64,000 nt of DNA from Chryseobacterium carnipullorum. GTDB taxonomy: Bacteria; Bacteroidota; Bacteroidia; Flavobacteriales; Weeksellaceae. How positions within the stretch are numbered: the first letter of the stretch is position 1; each line of letters starts with the position of its first letter. Below are positions 32,745 to 42,650 of the stretch, piece by piece. The position numbers and the translations under genes are program-made. The stretch is taken from NCBI RefSeq assembly GCF_900142785.1, contig NZ_FRCD01000006.1, positions 1-64,000 on the forward strand, read 5' to 3'. The notes beneath the pieces are model-generated. The model saw nothing but the letters and a program-made list of their open reading frames with translations. It searched no databases and was not told the origin of the DNA.

Positions 32745-35700
32745 TTAGTCTATGTGTTTCGGAGTATATCCGTCTTCACTTAGTTCTTTATGGTCATATT
32801 CAGCTTTCATTTCAGCATCGTAGTCTACTTTTTCACCTTTGCCCATTCTTCTCAGAATTGAATCAAATAATGAATACACTACTGGTACAATGATCAACGT
32901 CAGGAATAATGATGAAGTCAAACCACCAATGATTACCCAAGCCAATCCGTTGTTCATCTCCGCTCCTGCTCCTTTTGCAATCGCAATCGGGATCATACCG
33001 AAGATCATGGCAATCGTTGTCATCAGGATCGGACGAAGACGTGCGTGGTTAGCCTGAATCAAAGCGTCATGCGTATTGGCACCGGCTTCTTTTCTCATAT
33101 TCGCAAAGTCGACAATCATAATCGCGTTCTTTGCCACCAGACCAATCAACATGATCATCCCCAGCATCGTAAAGATGTTTAATGAATTTCCGGTGATGGC
33201 CAGAATAACCATTACCCCGATCAATGCCAGAGGTATGGAGAACAATACCACAAACGGATAGACAAATGAATCGTACAGTGAAACCATTACCAGGTAAACC
33301 AATACAATAGCAGCCATCAATGCAATTCCTAACGTACCGAAACCTTCAGTCTGGTTTTCCATATCACCACTCCAGATATAGCTTACTCCTGCCGGTTTAG
33401 TCTTTGCGTTATCCATGAACTGAGCTGCCCATTCGTTGGCAACATCTCCTACAGGACGACCTACTACTTTAGATTTTACCTTTACAGAAGGCGATTTATC
33501 TCTACGTTCCAATAAACTTGGTCCGGAACCCATTTTTACATCAGCAAACTGGCTTAGTCTTACCTGTTCTCCCTTAGGGTTGGTAAACATAAGATTTCTT
33601 ACATCATCAATAGACTGTCTGTTCGCATCGCCAAAACGGATGTTGATATCATATTCGTATTCTCCGGCTCTGAATTTTCCGTCTGTATTTCCACTGAATG
33701 CAGTCTGCATCGTTTGTCCTACACTGGAAAGATTTAAGCCTAAAGACGCCATTTTATCTCTGTCGATATTCACCTGAACTTCCGGGTTTCCAGAGTCCGT
33801 TGATAATTCTGCATCTACAGATCCCGGTACTTTTTTAAGCAATTCAAGAATTCTGTTCGCTTCTTTATTGGCCGTTTCGTTATCCTGAGCCGTCACCACC
33901 ATTTCAATCGGTGCATTATCTGCTCCCATTAATCCGATCGGTGCTGTTTTAAATTCAACTCCTGTGAATTTTTCTTCTAAGGCTCTTTTGATTTTTGCAG
34001 ATTTGATATCTGTACTTTCATTACGCTCAGATTTATCAACCAAGATCACCTGGATCTCGGATTGGTACAAGGTAGCCTGTGCCCCACCAAAACCTGATGA
34101 CTGCTGACCGACCGTGGTGATCATATCCACTACATCTTTATCATTTCTAAGGTATTTTTCAACCGCTAAGGTCACCTGATTGGTTTTTTCTACGGAAGCA
34201 TCTTTTGGTAATTCCATCTGAACAAGGAACTGTCCTCTGTCCATTTTAGGGAAGAATTCACCTCCAATAAATCCGAAAGCCACCAACATGAATGAAGAAA
34301 TCAGGATAATGAACGTTACGATAACGGTCATCACTCTTCTTAATGTAGATTTCAATGCCCACTCCAGAATTCCTGTGATCCAGTGCGTGAATTTTTCCAA
34401 TTGCTTTTCAAACCAAAGAATAAATTTCTCAAAAGGATTTTTACCTGTCAAATGCACCAGTTTACCATATCTTGAAGATAACCAAGGAATGATGGTAAAT
34501 GAAGCTAATAACGAGAATAATGTCGCAATAACTACCGTGACACAGAACTGCGCCAGGATATCAGATACCAAACCGGAACTCATCGCAATCGGTAAGAATA
34601 CCACCACAATTACCAGGGTAATAGCCGTTACCGTAAATCCAATCTCCGAAGCACCATCGTAAGCCGCACGGATTCTGCTTTTCCCCATCTCCATGTGACG
34701 ATAAACGTTCTCCAAAACAACAATCGCATCATCCACAAGGATACCCACTACCAATGAAAGTCCAAGTAAACTCATCAGGTTCAAGGTATATCCCATCAGA
34801 TACATTCCGATTACCGTTGCAATCAATGACATCGGAATAGAAACCATTACGATAAATGCGTTTCTGATGTTGTGAAGGAACAATAACATGACTACTGCTA
34901 CAAGGATAATCGCCAAGAATAAATCGAAGATCACGTGGTCTGCCGCTTCAAGCGTAAAGTCTGTGGTATCATCTACAATATTGATCTTAATGCCCTGGGT
35001 TTTATAATTGTCCTGAACATTGGCAATTGTTTTCTGAATCGCTTCTGAAACCGATACTGCATTGGCATCAGACTGTTTCTTAACCTGAAGTAAAATCGTT
35101 GAATTCTGGTTGTATCTTGCTACTTTTTCAACATCTTTTTGGGTATCGAAAACCGTTGCAATATCAGATAAACGAACCTGAGCTCCATCTTTATTGGAAA
35201 CTACAAGATTGTTCATTTCCTGTACGCTTCTGTACTTTCCGGAAAGTCTGATCGTAGACCTTGATGTTCTCGTTTTCAAAGCTCCCGTAGGGAAATCCAA
35301 GTTGGAAGAAAGAATGGCCTGCTGTACATCTGCAATAGCCAGACCGTACCCCTGCATTTTCTTTTCATCTAAACTTACCTGAATTTCTCTCTCCTGTCCT
35401 CCTACAAGATCCACCTGAGCTACCCCGTTGACACGGGAAAAAATAGGTTCAATCTTTTTATCTAAAAGGTCATAAAGATCTTTATTATTAAGCTTATCAC
35501 TGGAAATACTCAACGTCATGATCGGTAAATCATCCAGTGAGAATTTTTGCAGTGAAGGCGGATCTGCGTCGTCCGGAAGATCTGCCAGAATAGCATTTAC
35601 TTTTCTCTGAGCATCATTCAACGCATAGTTTACATCGGCACCGGTATTCAGCTGAACCATAATAACCGATAAACTTTCGTAAGATGAAGATTCTACTTTT

Positions 35701-35933
35701 TTTACGTTTTCCAGTGAACCTACGGCATCTTCAATCTTCCGGGTGACCGAAGTTTCCACCTCAGCAGGTGAAGCTCCCGGATATACCGTAGAAATAGTTA
35801 CCATATTGGTTTCAAACTTCGGAATCAACTCGTACCCCATCATGGAGTAACTTAATAAACCACCCAACGTAAGTATCGTAAACAATACGATAACCAGGGA
35901 TGGCCTTTTAATGGATATTTCTGCTAACTTCAT
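32745..35933 (-). CDS. RND efflux permease, AcrB/HAE1 type
   Basis: 1062 residues with the two symmetrical halves of inner-membrane RND pumps. Twelve hydrophobic segments are evident, including TM4 with LVVGILVDDAIVVLENVYRH, whose paired aspartates carry the proton. The porter domain and docking loops (PKMDRGQFLVQMELP, GEFFPKM) are typical of the hydrophobe/amphiphile efflux-1 branch. It pumps drugs, solvents or detergents from the periplasm or inner membrane, powered by protons. It is the last gene of tetR-tolC-adaptor-pump; its start lies 6 bp after the adaptor gene. Confidence 0.95.
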   Translation of the reverse strand: MKLAEISIKRPSLVIVLFTILTLGGLLSYSMMGYELIPKFETNMVTISTVYPGASPAEVETSVTRKIEDAVGSLENVKKVESSSYESLSVIMVQLNTGADVNYALNDAQRKVNAILADLPDDADPPSLQKFSLDDLPIMTLSISSDKLNNKDLYDLLDKKIEPIFSRVNGVAQVDLVGGQEREIQVSLDEKKMQGYGLAIADVQQAILSSNLDFPTGALKTRTSRSTIRLSGKYRSVQEMNNLVVSNKDGAQVRLSDIATVFDTQKDVEKVARYNQNSTILLQVKKQSDANAVSVSEAIQKTIANVQDNYKTQGIKINIVDDTTDFTLEAADHVIFDLFLAIILVAVVMLLFLHNIRNAFIVMVSIPMSLIATVIGMYLMGYTLNLMSLLGLSLVVGILVDDAIVVLENVYRHMEMGKSRIRAAYDGASEIGFTVTAITLVIVVVFLPIAMSSGLVSDILAQFCVTVVIATLFSLLASFTIIPWLSSRYGKLVHLTGKNPFEKFILWFEKQLEKFTHWITGILEWALKSTLRRVMTVIVTFIILISSFMLVAFGFIGGEFFPKMDRGQFLVQMELPKDASVEKTNQVTLAVEKYLRNDKDVVDMITTVGQQSSGFGGAQATLYQSEIQVILVDKSERNESTDIKSAKIKRALEEKFTGVEFKTAPIGLMGADNAPIEMVVTAQDNETANKEANRILELLKKVPGSVDAELSTDSGNPEVQVNIDRDKMASLGLNLSSVGQTMQTAFSGNTDGKFRAGEYEYDINIRFGDANRQSIDDVRNLMFTNPKGEQVRLSQFADVKMGSGPSLLERRDKSPSVKVKSKVVGRPVGDVANEWAAQFMDNAKTKPAGVSYIWSGDMENQTEGFGTLGIALMAAIVLVYLVMVSLYDSFVYPFVVLFSIPLALIGVMVILAITGNSLNIFTMLGMIMLIGLVAKNAIMIVDFANMRKEAGANTHDALIQANHARLRPILMTTIAMIFGMIPIAIAKGAGAEMNNGLAWVIIGGLTSSLFLTLIIVPVVYSLFDSILRRMGKGEKVDYDAEMKAEYDHKELSEDGYTPKHID

Positions 35934-35939
35934 GTTATC

Positions 35940-37001
35940 TTACTTTACGATATTGATTTTCGAACCGTTATCAAGGTTGATCTGTCCGCTGGTAATTACC
36001 TGTTCACCGCCATTCAGTCCGCTTAGGATCTGAACTTTATCACCGTATACTTTTCCGGTTTGTACTTTGATCAGTTTAGCTGTTCCGTTGCTTACGATAA
36101 ACAATTGTCCTGAACTTACTCCATTCACGAAAGCTTCCGCAGGAACAGTCAGCATATTTTGAGTTTCAGCACCGTGATTGGTTTTGAATAAAGCCGTTGC
36201 ATACATACCCGCTTTTAAGTTTCCTTTATTCTGAACTTCAATTTCAACAGGGAAATTTAAAGAGGCATCACTTTTAGGAGCAATAAATGTAATTCTACCG
36301 CTGAACGAATCTTCAGGTAAAACATTAACAGTAATGGGAACTTCCTGACCTAATGCAATTCTTCCCACCTGGCTTTCGTCTACCAGTACAGATAATTTAA
36401 GGCTGTTGATATTAACGATTTCAAACATCGAAGTTCCGATGGAAACTACCGTTCCCGGCTCAACCATTTTTTTGTTGATTGTTCCACTGATTCCGGCACG
36501 GATACTTGCATCATTTACCCGTACTCCCTGTGCTCTCACCGCTGCCTGTGCATTTTTCAACTGCAATCTTGAATTGTCAACCTGCTGCTTGGTAACACCT
36601 CCTGTTTTAAAGGCATTTTCATAACGCTGATTGTCAATAATGGCATTCTGCAGGTTATTTTGAGCCTGCGCCACATCTACTTCAATAGCATCTTTTTTAA
36701 TGGTGGCCAGAGTCTGTCCGGCAGAAACTCTTGATCCTTCTTTTACCAGAACATTTACAATACGTCCTGCGATTTCAGAAGACTGGTTCATTTCCTGCTT
36801 GGGAATGAAAGTTCCGTTCGCTGAGTAATCAGTATCGATATTTTCTCTTGCAACCGTTACCACATTCACGTTGATCTTATCAACCTGCTTGGCTACTTCT
36901 TTTACTTCTTTGGTCTGTTTCTCCTTATTATCTGCAATCTTGTAAGCCGCTAAACCGACTAAGACCGCTGCTACGATGATATATATTAAAGTTTTTTTCA
37001 T
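35940..37001 (-). CDS. RND efflux periplasmic adaptor (membrane fusion protein)
   Basis: 353 residues with an N-terminal anchor (LIYIIVAAVLVGLAAYKI). The lipoyl half (GSRVSAGQTLATI, then VSIGTSMFEI), the alpha-hairpin and the beta-barrel/membrane-proximal domains follow in the usual order. It links the RND pump to the TolC-type outer channel. Typical HlyD/AcrA family length; lacks a lipobox cysteine, so it is anchored by the N-terminal helix. Encoded between the outer-membrane factor and the pump. Confidence 0.93.
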   Translation of the reverse strand: MKKTLIYIIVAAVLVGLAAYKIADNKEKQTKEVKEVAKQVDKINVNVVTVARENIDTDYSANGTFIPKQEMNQSSEIAGRIVNVLVKEGSRVSAGQTLATIKKDAIEVDVAQAQNNLQNAIIDNQRYENAFKTGGVTKQQVDNSRLQLKNAQAAVRAQGVRVNDASIRAGISGTINKKMVEPGTVVSIGTSMFEIVNINSLKLSVLVDESQVGRIALGQEVPITVNVLPEDSFSGRITFIAPKSDASLNFPVEIEVQNKGNLKAGMYATALFKTNHGAETQNMLTVPAEAFVNGVSSGQLFIVSNGTAKLIKVQTGKVYGDKVQILSGLNGGEQVITSGQINLDNGSKINIVK

Positions 37002-37010
37002 TTTAGTTTA

Positions 37011-38363
37011 TTATAAGTTTTGTAGTGTGTTCAGTTCTCCTTTAGCTTTTATTAATTTGATCTCGGCCTGTTTGTAATCCAGCAATGCGTTTGAATAGTT
37101 CTGTTTTGCCTGTGTTAAAGCATTTTCAGAATCCAGCACCTCAGTCAATGTTGCTAAACCGTACTGGTAGTTGGACTGTGTATTTTTCTGAACTCTTTCC
37201 GCAAGATCAACATTATCTTTCATGCTCTGAATATTGATAATGGCATTTTCCATATTGGCAATGGCATTTTTATGATCCAGATCCAAAGTCAGCTGTGTAT
37301 TCTGGATATCCTGATCAAGGTCCTGGATATCAATTTCCGCCTGCTGAATTTTAGCTTTTGTAGCACCTCCTGTGAAAATAGGAACATTGATGTTCAAACC
37401 TATGGCAGAATAGTCGCTCCAAAGAACTCCGTTATTAAGACCGTTCGTTAAAGGAAATTTTTTCCCCATACCAGCCCAGCCATAGTTTGCGGTAAGGCTC
37501 ACAGTAGGATAAAGATAAGCTTCGGTAGCTTTTTTGTTAAACTGAAGAAGCTCTCTGTTCTTATTCAAAACTTTGATTTCCGTACGGTTATCAAGATTTA
37601 AAGTACTTGCAATCAACTCCGGTTTTGGCTCAATTGTTTTTTCTTCAAGCTCAATTTCGGTACCGATAGGAACGCCCATATAAAACTTAAGGGCATTTTT
37701 TGAAAGCTCAACAGAATTGATTAATTGCTGCTTGCTTGAACCGATATTGGTTAACTGAACGTTGGTACGGTCAAGGTCAATCGCTTTTGCCAGACCATTA
37801 TCCACCAGGCTTTTAATAACGTTTCTTACTTTTTCGGTATTCGTATAGCTTGCTTCTACCGTCTTCAGATTTTCTACCTGTACAAATACCTGATAATAAG
37901 CGGTTGCTACATTTTCAATGATCTGTTCATTCGTCAGCTGAGCATTCAAAACGTAGAATTCTCTTGTAGATTTTGCAGCTTTAAGACCTGTAAACACTCT
38001 CTGGTCAAACAAAGCCTGCTGAAGTTGTACGGAAGCAGTAGAACTCCAGGGTTGTCCCAACTGAGCTCTGATTCTTTCTCCCCCAAACTCAAGCAAAGAT
38101 TCCTGAATAACCGGATTATAGGTTAAACCTGCCGTCGCACTGATCTGAGGTAAAGCTCCCGCTCTGGCCTCATCAATTTTATATTCAGCTTTTTTGATCT
38201 GTAACGCCGCCTTTTTGGCTTCTGCTTTATTCTGCAGTGCCTGCTTGATGGCTTCCTGTAAAGAAACCTGCTGCTGGGCAGATACGGATGAAAAACCGAA
38301 AATCATAAATGCTGCAGCTATCCCAATTTTTAGCTTTGTAGCAGTTATACGTTTTCTTTTCAT
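37011..38363 (-). CDS. TolC-family outer membrane efflux protein
   Basis: 450 residues with a signal peptide ending near SSVSAQ. Two repeats of the OEP domain are seen; the coiled stretches (IKQALQNKAEAKKAALQIKK and QAEIKLIKAKGEL) form the periplasmic tunnel and the intervening strands the outer-membrane barrel. It provides the exit duct for the RND pump. It is the second gene of the tetR-led operon, 95 bp after tetR and 9 bp before the adaptor. Confidence 0.93.
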   Translation of the reverse strand: MKRKRITATKLKIGIAAAFMIFGFSSVSAQQQVSLQEAIKQALQNKAEAKKAALQIKKAEYKIDEARAGALPQISATAGLTYNPVIQESLLEFGGERIRAQLGQPWSSTASVQLQQALFDQRVFTGLKAAKSTREFYVLNAQLTNEQIIENVATAYYQVFVQVENLKTVEASYTNTEKVRNVIKSLVDNGLAKAIDLDRTNVQLTNIGSSKQQLINSVELSKNALKFYMGVPIGTEIELEEKTIEPKPELIASTLNLDNRTEIKVLNKNRELLQFNKKATEAYLYPTVSLTANYGWAGMGKKFPLTNGLNNGVLWSDYSAIGLNINVPIFTGGATKAKIQQAEIDIQDLDQDIQNTQLTLDLDHKNAIANMENAIINIQSMKDNVDLAERVQKNTQSNYQYGLATLTEVLDSENALTQAKQNYSNALLDYKQAEIKLIKAKGELNTLQNL

Positions 38364-38458
38364 AATAATATACTTCGTTTATTTTTTTAATGTAATTTTT
38401 CTCGTCAATGTTTTTGTTTCTAAAGGACGTATCATTTCATAAAATACTTTAACATTTT

Positions 38459-39052
38459 TTAATTTTTAAAAAGCATATTGATAATGATCTCCTTTCTTTC
38501 TGAAATAATCTTGTCATATTCCTCATCGCTGATCATCAGATTCTCCATAAACAAATGCCTGATGGCACTTGGGAATACGAGCAGAGAGACCATATTCAGA
38601 ATAAACTGAACCGGAGCCATTTTTTCAATATTTCCGAGTTCCATCTCTTTTTCAATATCTTTATAAAGAGTTTCGAGGACATCTTCTTCGATTTCTCTCT
38701 GATGACAATTTCCTTTATTGATCTGTGAAACAATATAAGTTTCCAGATAAGGATACTGAAGGCTTGTGGAAAGACTGCCTTCTACAAATTTGCTGATCTT
38801 TACTTTGAAAGGAAGATCTGCATTCTGAATGATCTTGGATTTTTCCTGTTCCACTCTCTGAGCTTCGTCGAAAATGATCTGAATCAGATTATCTCTGGAA
38901 CGGAAATAATAGTTGATCAATGTTCTGTTCACTCCGGCTTCATCGGCAATCTCCTGGGTAGTAGCATCAAACTTCCCCTTCACAAAGAATAAATTCTTCG
39001 CTGTCTCCTTGATCAATTCCTGTGTTTGGTCTTTTTTCGCTTGATTTGACAT
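38459..39052 (-). CDS. TetR-family repressor of the RND operon
   Basis: 197 residues. The N-terminal HTH (FDATTQEIADEAGVNRTLIN then YYF) and a helical ligand-binding domain match TetR/AcrR regulators of efflux. It is the first gene of the operon it presumably controls, and its promoter carries two copies of a palindromic site around the -33 and -7 boxes. Binding of a toxic ligand would release it. The ligand is unknown. Confidence 0.92.
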   Translation of the reverse strand: MSNQAKKDQTQELIKETAKNLFFVKGKFDATTQEIADEAGVNRTLINYYFRSRDNLIQIIFDEAQRVEQEKSKIIQNADLPFKVKISKFVEGSLSTSLQYPYLETYIVSQINKGNCHQREIEEDVLETLYKDIEKEMELGNIEKMAPVQFILNMVSLLVFPSAIRHLFMENLMISDEEYDKIISERKEIIINMLFKN

Positions 39053-39053
39053 T

Positions 39054-39116
39054 ATTGTTAAACAATTTTGTGCAAATGTAAATCAAATTCTGTTTTTGAC
39101 AAAATTGTTAAACAAA
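39054..39116 (-). promoter_or_regulatory. Promoter of tetR-RND operon with paired operators
   Basis: TACATTTG (39073-39080, minus) is the -7 box, with TTG of the -33 box at 39100-39102 (19-bp spacer). It is flanked by ATTGTTAAACAATTTTGT (39054-39071) and ACAAAATTGTTAAACAAA (39099-39116), near-mirror palindromes overlapping the -33 box and lying just after the -7 box. This arrangement fits autorepression by TetR. The plus-strand remainder to 39325 holds no gene. Confidence 0.75.
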
Positions 39117-39325
39117 ATAATTAAACATAATTGTTATGATTTGCATCATGTTTTTTGATTAAAATATAATTAATGCGATATGGATATATTAAGATTTGTA
39201 TTATATACTCAATGGAAATTAATGTAAATTATAATACTATTCGCTTATCTATAATTAATCCAAAACCAATAGTTTTTTACATCAATCGTAGTATTACTAC
39301 AATTTAAAAGATTTATTAAAAATTC

Positions 39326-39333
39326 TATATTTG
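39326..39333 (+). promoter_or_regulatory. -7 box (TATATTTG) upstream of vgrG
   Basis: Perfect TAnnTTTG on the plus strand, 48 bp before the ATG at 39382. A -33 TTG at the expected distance is not evident. Confidence 0.45.
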
Positions 39334-39381
39334 TCATCCTATTTTTATCTATATTTAGTGATATAAGATCAAAAACACACA

Positions 39382-42300
39382 ATGAAGAAAAATATCTCAA
39401 ATTCTGATCGTATTTCGGAGAATCATATTTCGGGCATCAAACGTGTGGTGAAGCTCGATATTGTGATTAACGGCAAACCTGTAAGCCACTTTAAGCACTT
39501 CCGCCTACAGCAGAGTGCAAGAAGACATCATTACTTTGAACTTACTTTAGCACATGATTCTTTAGGAGAATCACAGAATCACAATCTTGAAGAAGCCAGA
39601 CAATTTCTAGGAAAACGCCTGACAGTTACTTTTAAATATAAAGATGCTGAAAATGAAAGCCCCGAACGTACATTTGTCGGTGTGGTTACAAAAGTGACAT
39701 TCAGTCAGGAAAAAATGAGCCTTGGAAATATCGTATTGAAAGGACATAGTCCGACAATCTTGATGGATTCTGCACCTCATACCCAGAGTTTTGGGGGCAG
39801 TCAGACTGTGAACACATCCATTATTGCTGACAGCATTATTAAGGAGACATTAGGAACAAATAAGTTTGATTTCAGAATAGACACACAGAATAAAAGCTAC
39901 ATTAATTACAGTGCGCAGTACTGTGAAACCCATTACAACTACCTTACAAGAATTGCAGAAGCATATGGAGAGCAGTTCTATTATGATGGTTACATACTAC
40001 ACTTTGGAAAACTTCCGTCTCACGAAAAGCCTATTCAGCTTATTGATGGCAGTAATGTGGGTGATATAGCAATTGAATTAAAAGCAGTTCATACCAGACC
40101 TGAATATTTTGGATATAACAGCAGTAGTCATTCTAAAATGTTAGGCTCGGATAATAGCATCAAGCATTTAGGAGATTTATCAGCAAAGTCTTATGAATTG
40201 AATGACGGCATTTTTAAAACACGATCACTAATCCCTACACCTATCAATGCCAATATGTTTCTGGATGTGGATGATTCCCAGAAAAGTGCAAGAGGAAGTG
40301 CTTCTGTAGAAGTTTTTACAGTATCAGGAAATACTTCTGTCCCTTTCTTATATATAGGTTGTGTGGCAGATTTAGCCATGAGAAAGCCAGATAGCAACCA
40401 GACTTCACATTTTACAACTCTGATGATTACAGAAGCCACCCACGAGGTAGATGCAAGGGGATATTATACAGGAAGCTTTGAAGCGATAGCAGAGGGAACA
40501 GGTTTTATGCCTAAACCTGATTTTATAATGCCCAAAGCAGAACCGCAGGTTGCAACTGTTATTTCTAATGTTGATCCGTTGAATCAGGGAAGAATACAGG
40601 TTCAGTTTGACTGGCAGTTAAATGATACCACTCACTTTATAAGAATGATGAGTCCTGATGCAGGAGGTACTGATGCTATAAGCCAAAACAGAGGATTTGT
40701 GGCTATTCCTGAAATCGGGGATCAGGTAATGGTAGGCTTTGAATACCACAACCCGGATTTTCCTTTTGCAATGGGTGGAATGTTTCATGGTAAGGTTGGT
40801 TTAGGTGGAGGTGCTGATAATCATCTTAAATCCATACAGACCCGTAGCGGAATCAAAGTTTTAATGAATGATAACCAAAGAAGTGTAACCATTGAAGACC
40901 CGAGTGGCAATATTTATTTTATGGACGGACATGGAAACATTAATGTTACCGCTCCTCAAAATATAAGTTTTACCGCAGGGAGTAATATGGATATTAATGT
41001 CGGTAATAACCTGACATTCACAGTTGGGAACACAACTTTAATGAATGTATTACAGAAAATGCTTATTAATAGTCCTGTAATGCTACAGATGATCACTGAA
41101 TTATTCCATACACAGGCAGGAAAAGCATTAATTAACTCAGAGAATGAGATAAAAATAGAAGCACCAGAAACCAATGTGTCTGGAACAAAGAAATTATTTA
41201 TGCATTCTGATGAAAGTACTATTGTAAATAGTAAAGGTATTGTTGATATGCATGGTAAACAAGGTAATAATCAAACTAATAATCCACTTAATTACGAAAT
41301 AGCTCCTTTCGAGATAACGGCAAAATGTATTGTTCATTTCAGACCAAAAAAAGATTGGAAAGGTTTAGGTTACGGTTTTGATTATATGAGAAGAGGAGAT
41401 ACTAATCTTATTAATGGAGGAACTGCCGATTTTGGAGATATTGATTATGAAACAATTATTTCTAAACAATATACTGATGCCACATTTACCACATTAGTTA
41501 CTGATGATAATTATTATAAAGGTTCATTTAAAAAAGATTCTTCAAAATATTCAGCTCTTAAATCAGAGTATAATGTTCATATTATTCCATGGAAAGCTAA
41601 AAAAGATTCTTCTGGTGCTGACTTAAAAGATACAGCAGGCAAAATAATTCCAGATGAATATTTTTGTTCATGGCTTGCACTTTATCCAAATGCTCCTGCT
41701 TTACCATCAATTGATCCGTCTATACCAGGTTCAGAAACTCCACCTCCTTTTGTGCCTAACACTATTGCTACATTGAGCTTGATTATAGATATTGAAGAAG
41801 AGCCTGATATTTTACGATTTGAGGATAATGAATATTTTTCAATTACTCCAAAAGAAATAGATGTAAAGGGGAAAGGAAAAGGAAAGCATGCTTTTGCAGA
41901 TCATGTTACGATTGAATGTTTAAAAGAATTTTCCGCTGACCAAACTCTTGTTATTAATTCAATAAAAAAGAATACCGCCGGAGTTGAAGAAAAACTTACA
42001 GCTGGAAAACTAAAAGTATGGGCAAACGACAGTTCAAAACGCAAAAATAAAAATGTTGTATTTGTAAAAATTAAAACCAAGTTGTCTCCCACATCTGCTA
42101 TAAAAGTACCGGTTGTTAATGACGAAAAAGATAGAATCAATAAGTATTTACTACAAGCCTATATTAATTTATCTGATACTTCGGATATTGTCGAACTTGA
42201 TCTAACTGCCGAAACTGACTTCATAAATTTTGTAACTAGTAATGAAGTAGATCCAAGTAAAACTAGTGGAACTAATCAATTACATGATTATCTTAAAATT

Positions 42301-42639
42301 AAACTAGAAAGAGATTTTCCGAGTAAATACGGCAGTCATTTCAAAGCATTTTATTTTGAAGAAGATGGATATAGCTCTGGTGGTGGACATATTTCTGGAT
42401 ACTCGCAATTCCATGCAGATTATGTTGTAGTTTTCAAGAGTAAAAATAATCAAACTGCAGCTCACGAGTTTCTTCATTCATTCAACTTACCTCATGCATT
42501 TGACAATAGTGGTAGTTTTACTTATGAATATAAAATGACTGATAATCTTTTGGACTACTCCCATCATCCTGACAACAACAATAAAAGATGTGCACTATGG
42601 CATTGGCAATGGAAACAAGCAAATTCTTCTATACATTAA
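39382..42639 (+). CDS. vgrG: VgrG-like spike protein with C-terminal metzincin-type protease extension
   Basis: 1085 residues, far longer than a plain VgrG. Residues about 20-400 form the gp27-like part, and 400-640 the gp5-like OB fold and beta-helix (VDPLNQGRIQVQFDW, PEIGDQVMVGFEYHNPDFPF). The remaining about 440 residues are an extension. It ends with HEFLHSFNLPH, a HExxHxxNxxH zinc site (H1028, E1029, H1032, H1038), followed by TDNLLDYS, where Met-turn proteins usually have a methionine. It is thus an evolved VgrG carrying a metalloprotease effector, delivered by a Bacteroidota type VI system (subtype iii). Two exported proteins and a DUF4280 PAAR-like gene follow. Protease action is inferred. 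Confidence 0.85.
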   Translation: MKKNISNSDRISENHISGIKRVVKLDIVINGKPVSHFKHFRLQQSARRHHYFELTLAHDSLGESQNHNLEEARQFLGKRLTVTFKYKDAENESPERTFVGVVTKVTFSQEKMSLGNIVLKGHSPTILMDSAPHTQSFGGSQTVNTSIIADSIIKETLGTNKFDFRIDTQNKSYINYSAQYCETHYNYLTRIAEAYGEQFYYDGYILHFGKLPSHEKPIQLIDGSNVGDIAIELKAVHTRPEYFGYNSSSHSKMLGSDNSIKHLGDLSAKSYELNDGIFKTRSLIPTPINANMFLDVDDSQKSARGSASVEVFTVSGNTSVPFLYIGCVADLAMRKPDSNQTSHFTTLMITEATHEVDARGYYTGSFEAIAEGTGFMPKPDFIMPKAEPQVATVISNVDPLNQGRIQVQFDWQLNDTTHFIRMMSPDAGGTDAISQNRGFVAIPEIGDQVMVGFEYHNPDFPFAMGGMFHGKVGLGGGADNHLKSIQTRSGIKVLMNDNQRSVTIEDPSGNIYFMDGHGNINVTAPQNISFTAGSNMDINVGNNLTFTVGNTTLMNVLQKMLINSPVMLQMITELFHTQAGKALINSENEIKIEAPETNVSGTKKLFMHSDESTIVNSKGIVDMHGKQGNNQTNNPLNYEIAPFEITAKCIVHFRPKKDWKGLGYGFDYMRRGDTNLINGGTADFGDIDYETIISKQYTDATFTTLVTDDNYYKGSFKKDSSKYSALKSEYNVHIIPWKAKKDSSGADLKDTAGKIIPDEYFCSWLALYPNAPALPSIDPSIPGSETPPPFVPNTIATLSLIIDIEEEPDILRFEDNEYFSITPKEIDVKGKGKGKHAFADHVTIECLKEFSADQTLVINSIKKNTAGVEEKLTAGKLKVWANDSSKRKNKNVVFVKIKTKLSPTSAIKVPVVNDEKDRINKYLLQAYINLSDTSDIVELDLTAETDFINFVTSNEVDPSKTSGTNQLHDYLKIKLERDFPSKYGSHFKAFYFEEDGYSSGGGHISGYSQFHADYVVVFKSKNNQTAAHEFLHSFNLPHAFDNSGSFTYEYKMTDNLLDYSHHPDNNNKRCALWHWQWKQANSSIH

Positions 42640-42650
42640 AAAATAATAGT

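Noticed and set aside
42588..42650. Longer start for the lipoprotein gene inside vgrG
   Set aside because: It overlaps vgrG and would bury the signal peptide; the ATG at 42651 gives a clean lipoprotein signal.
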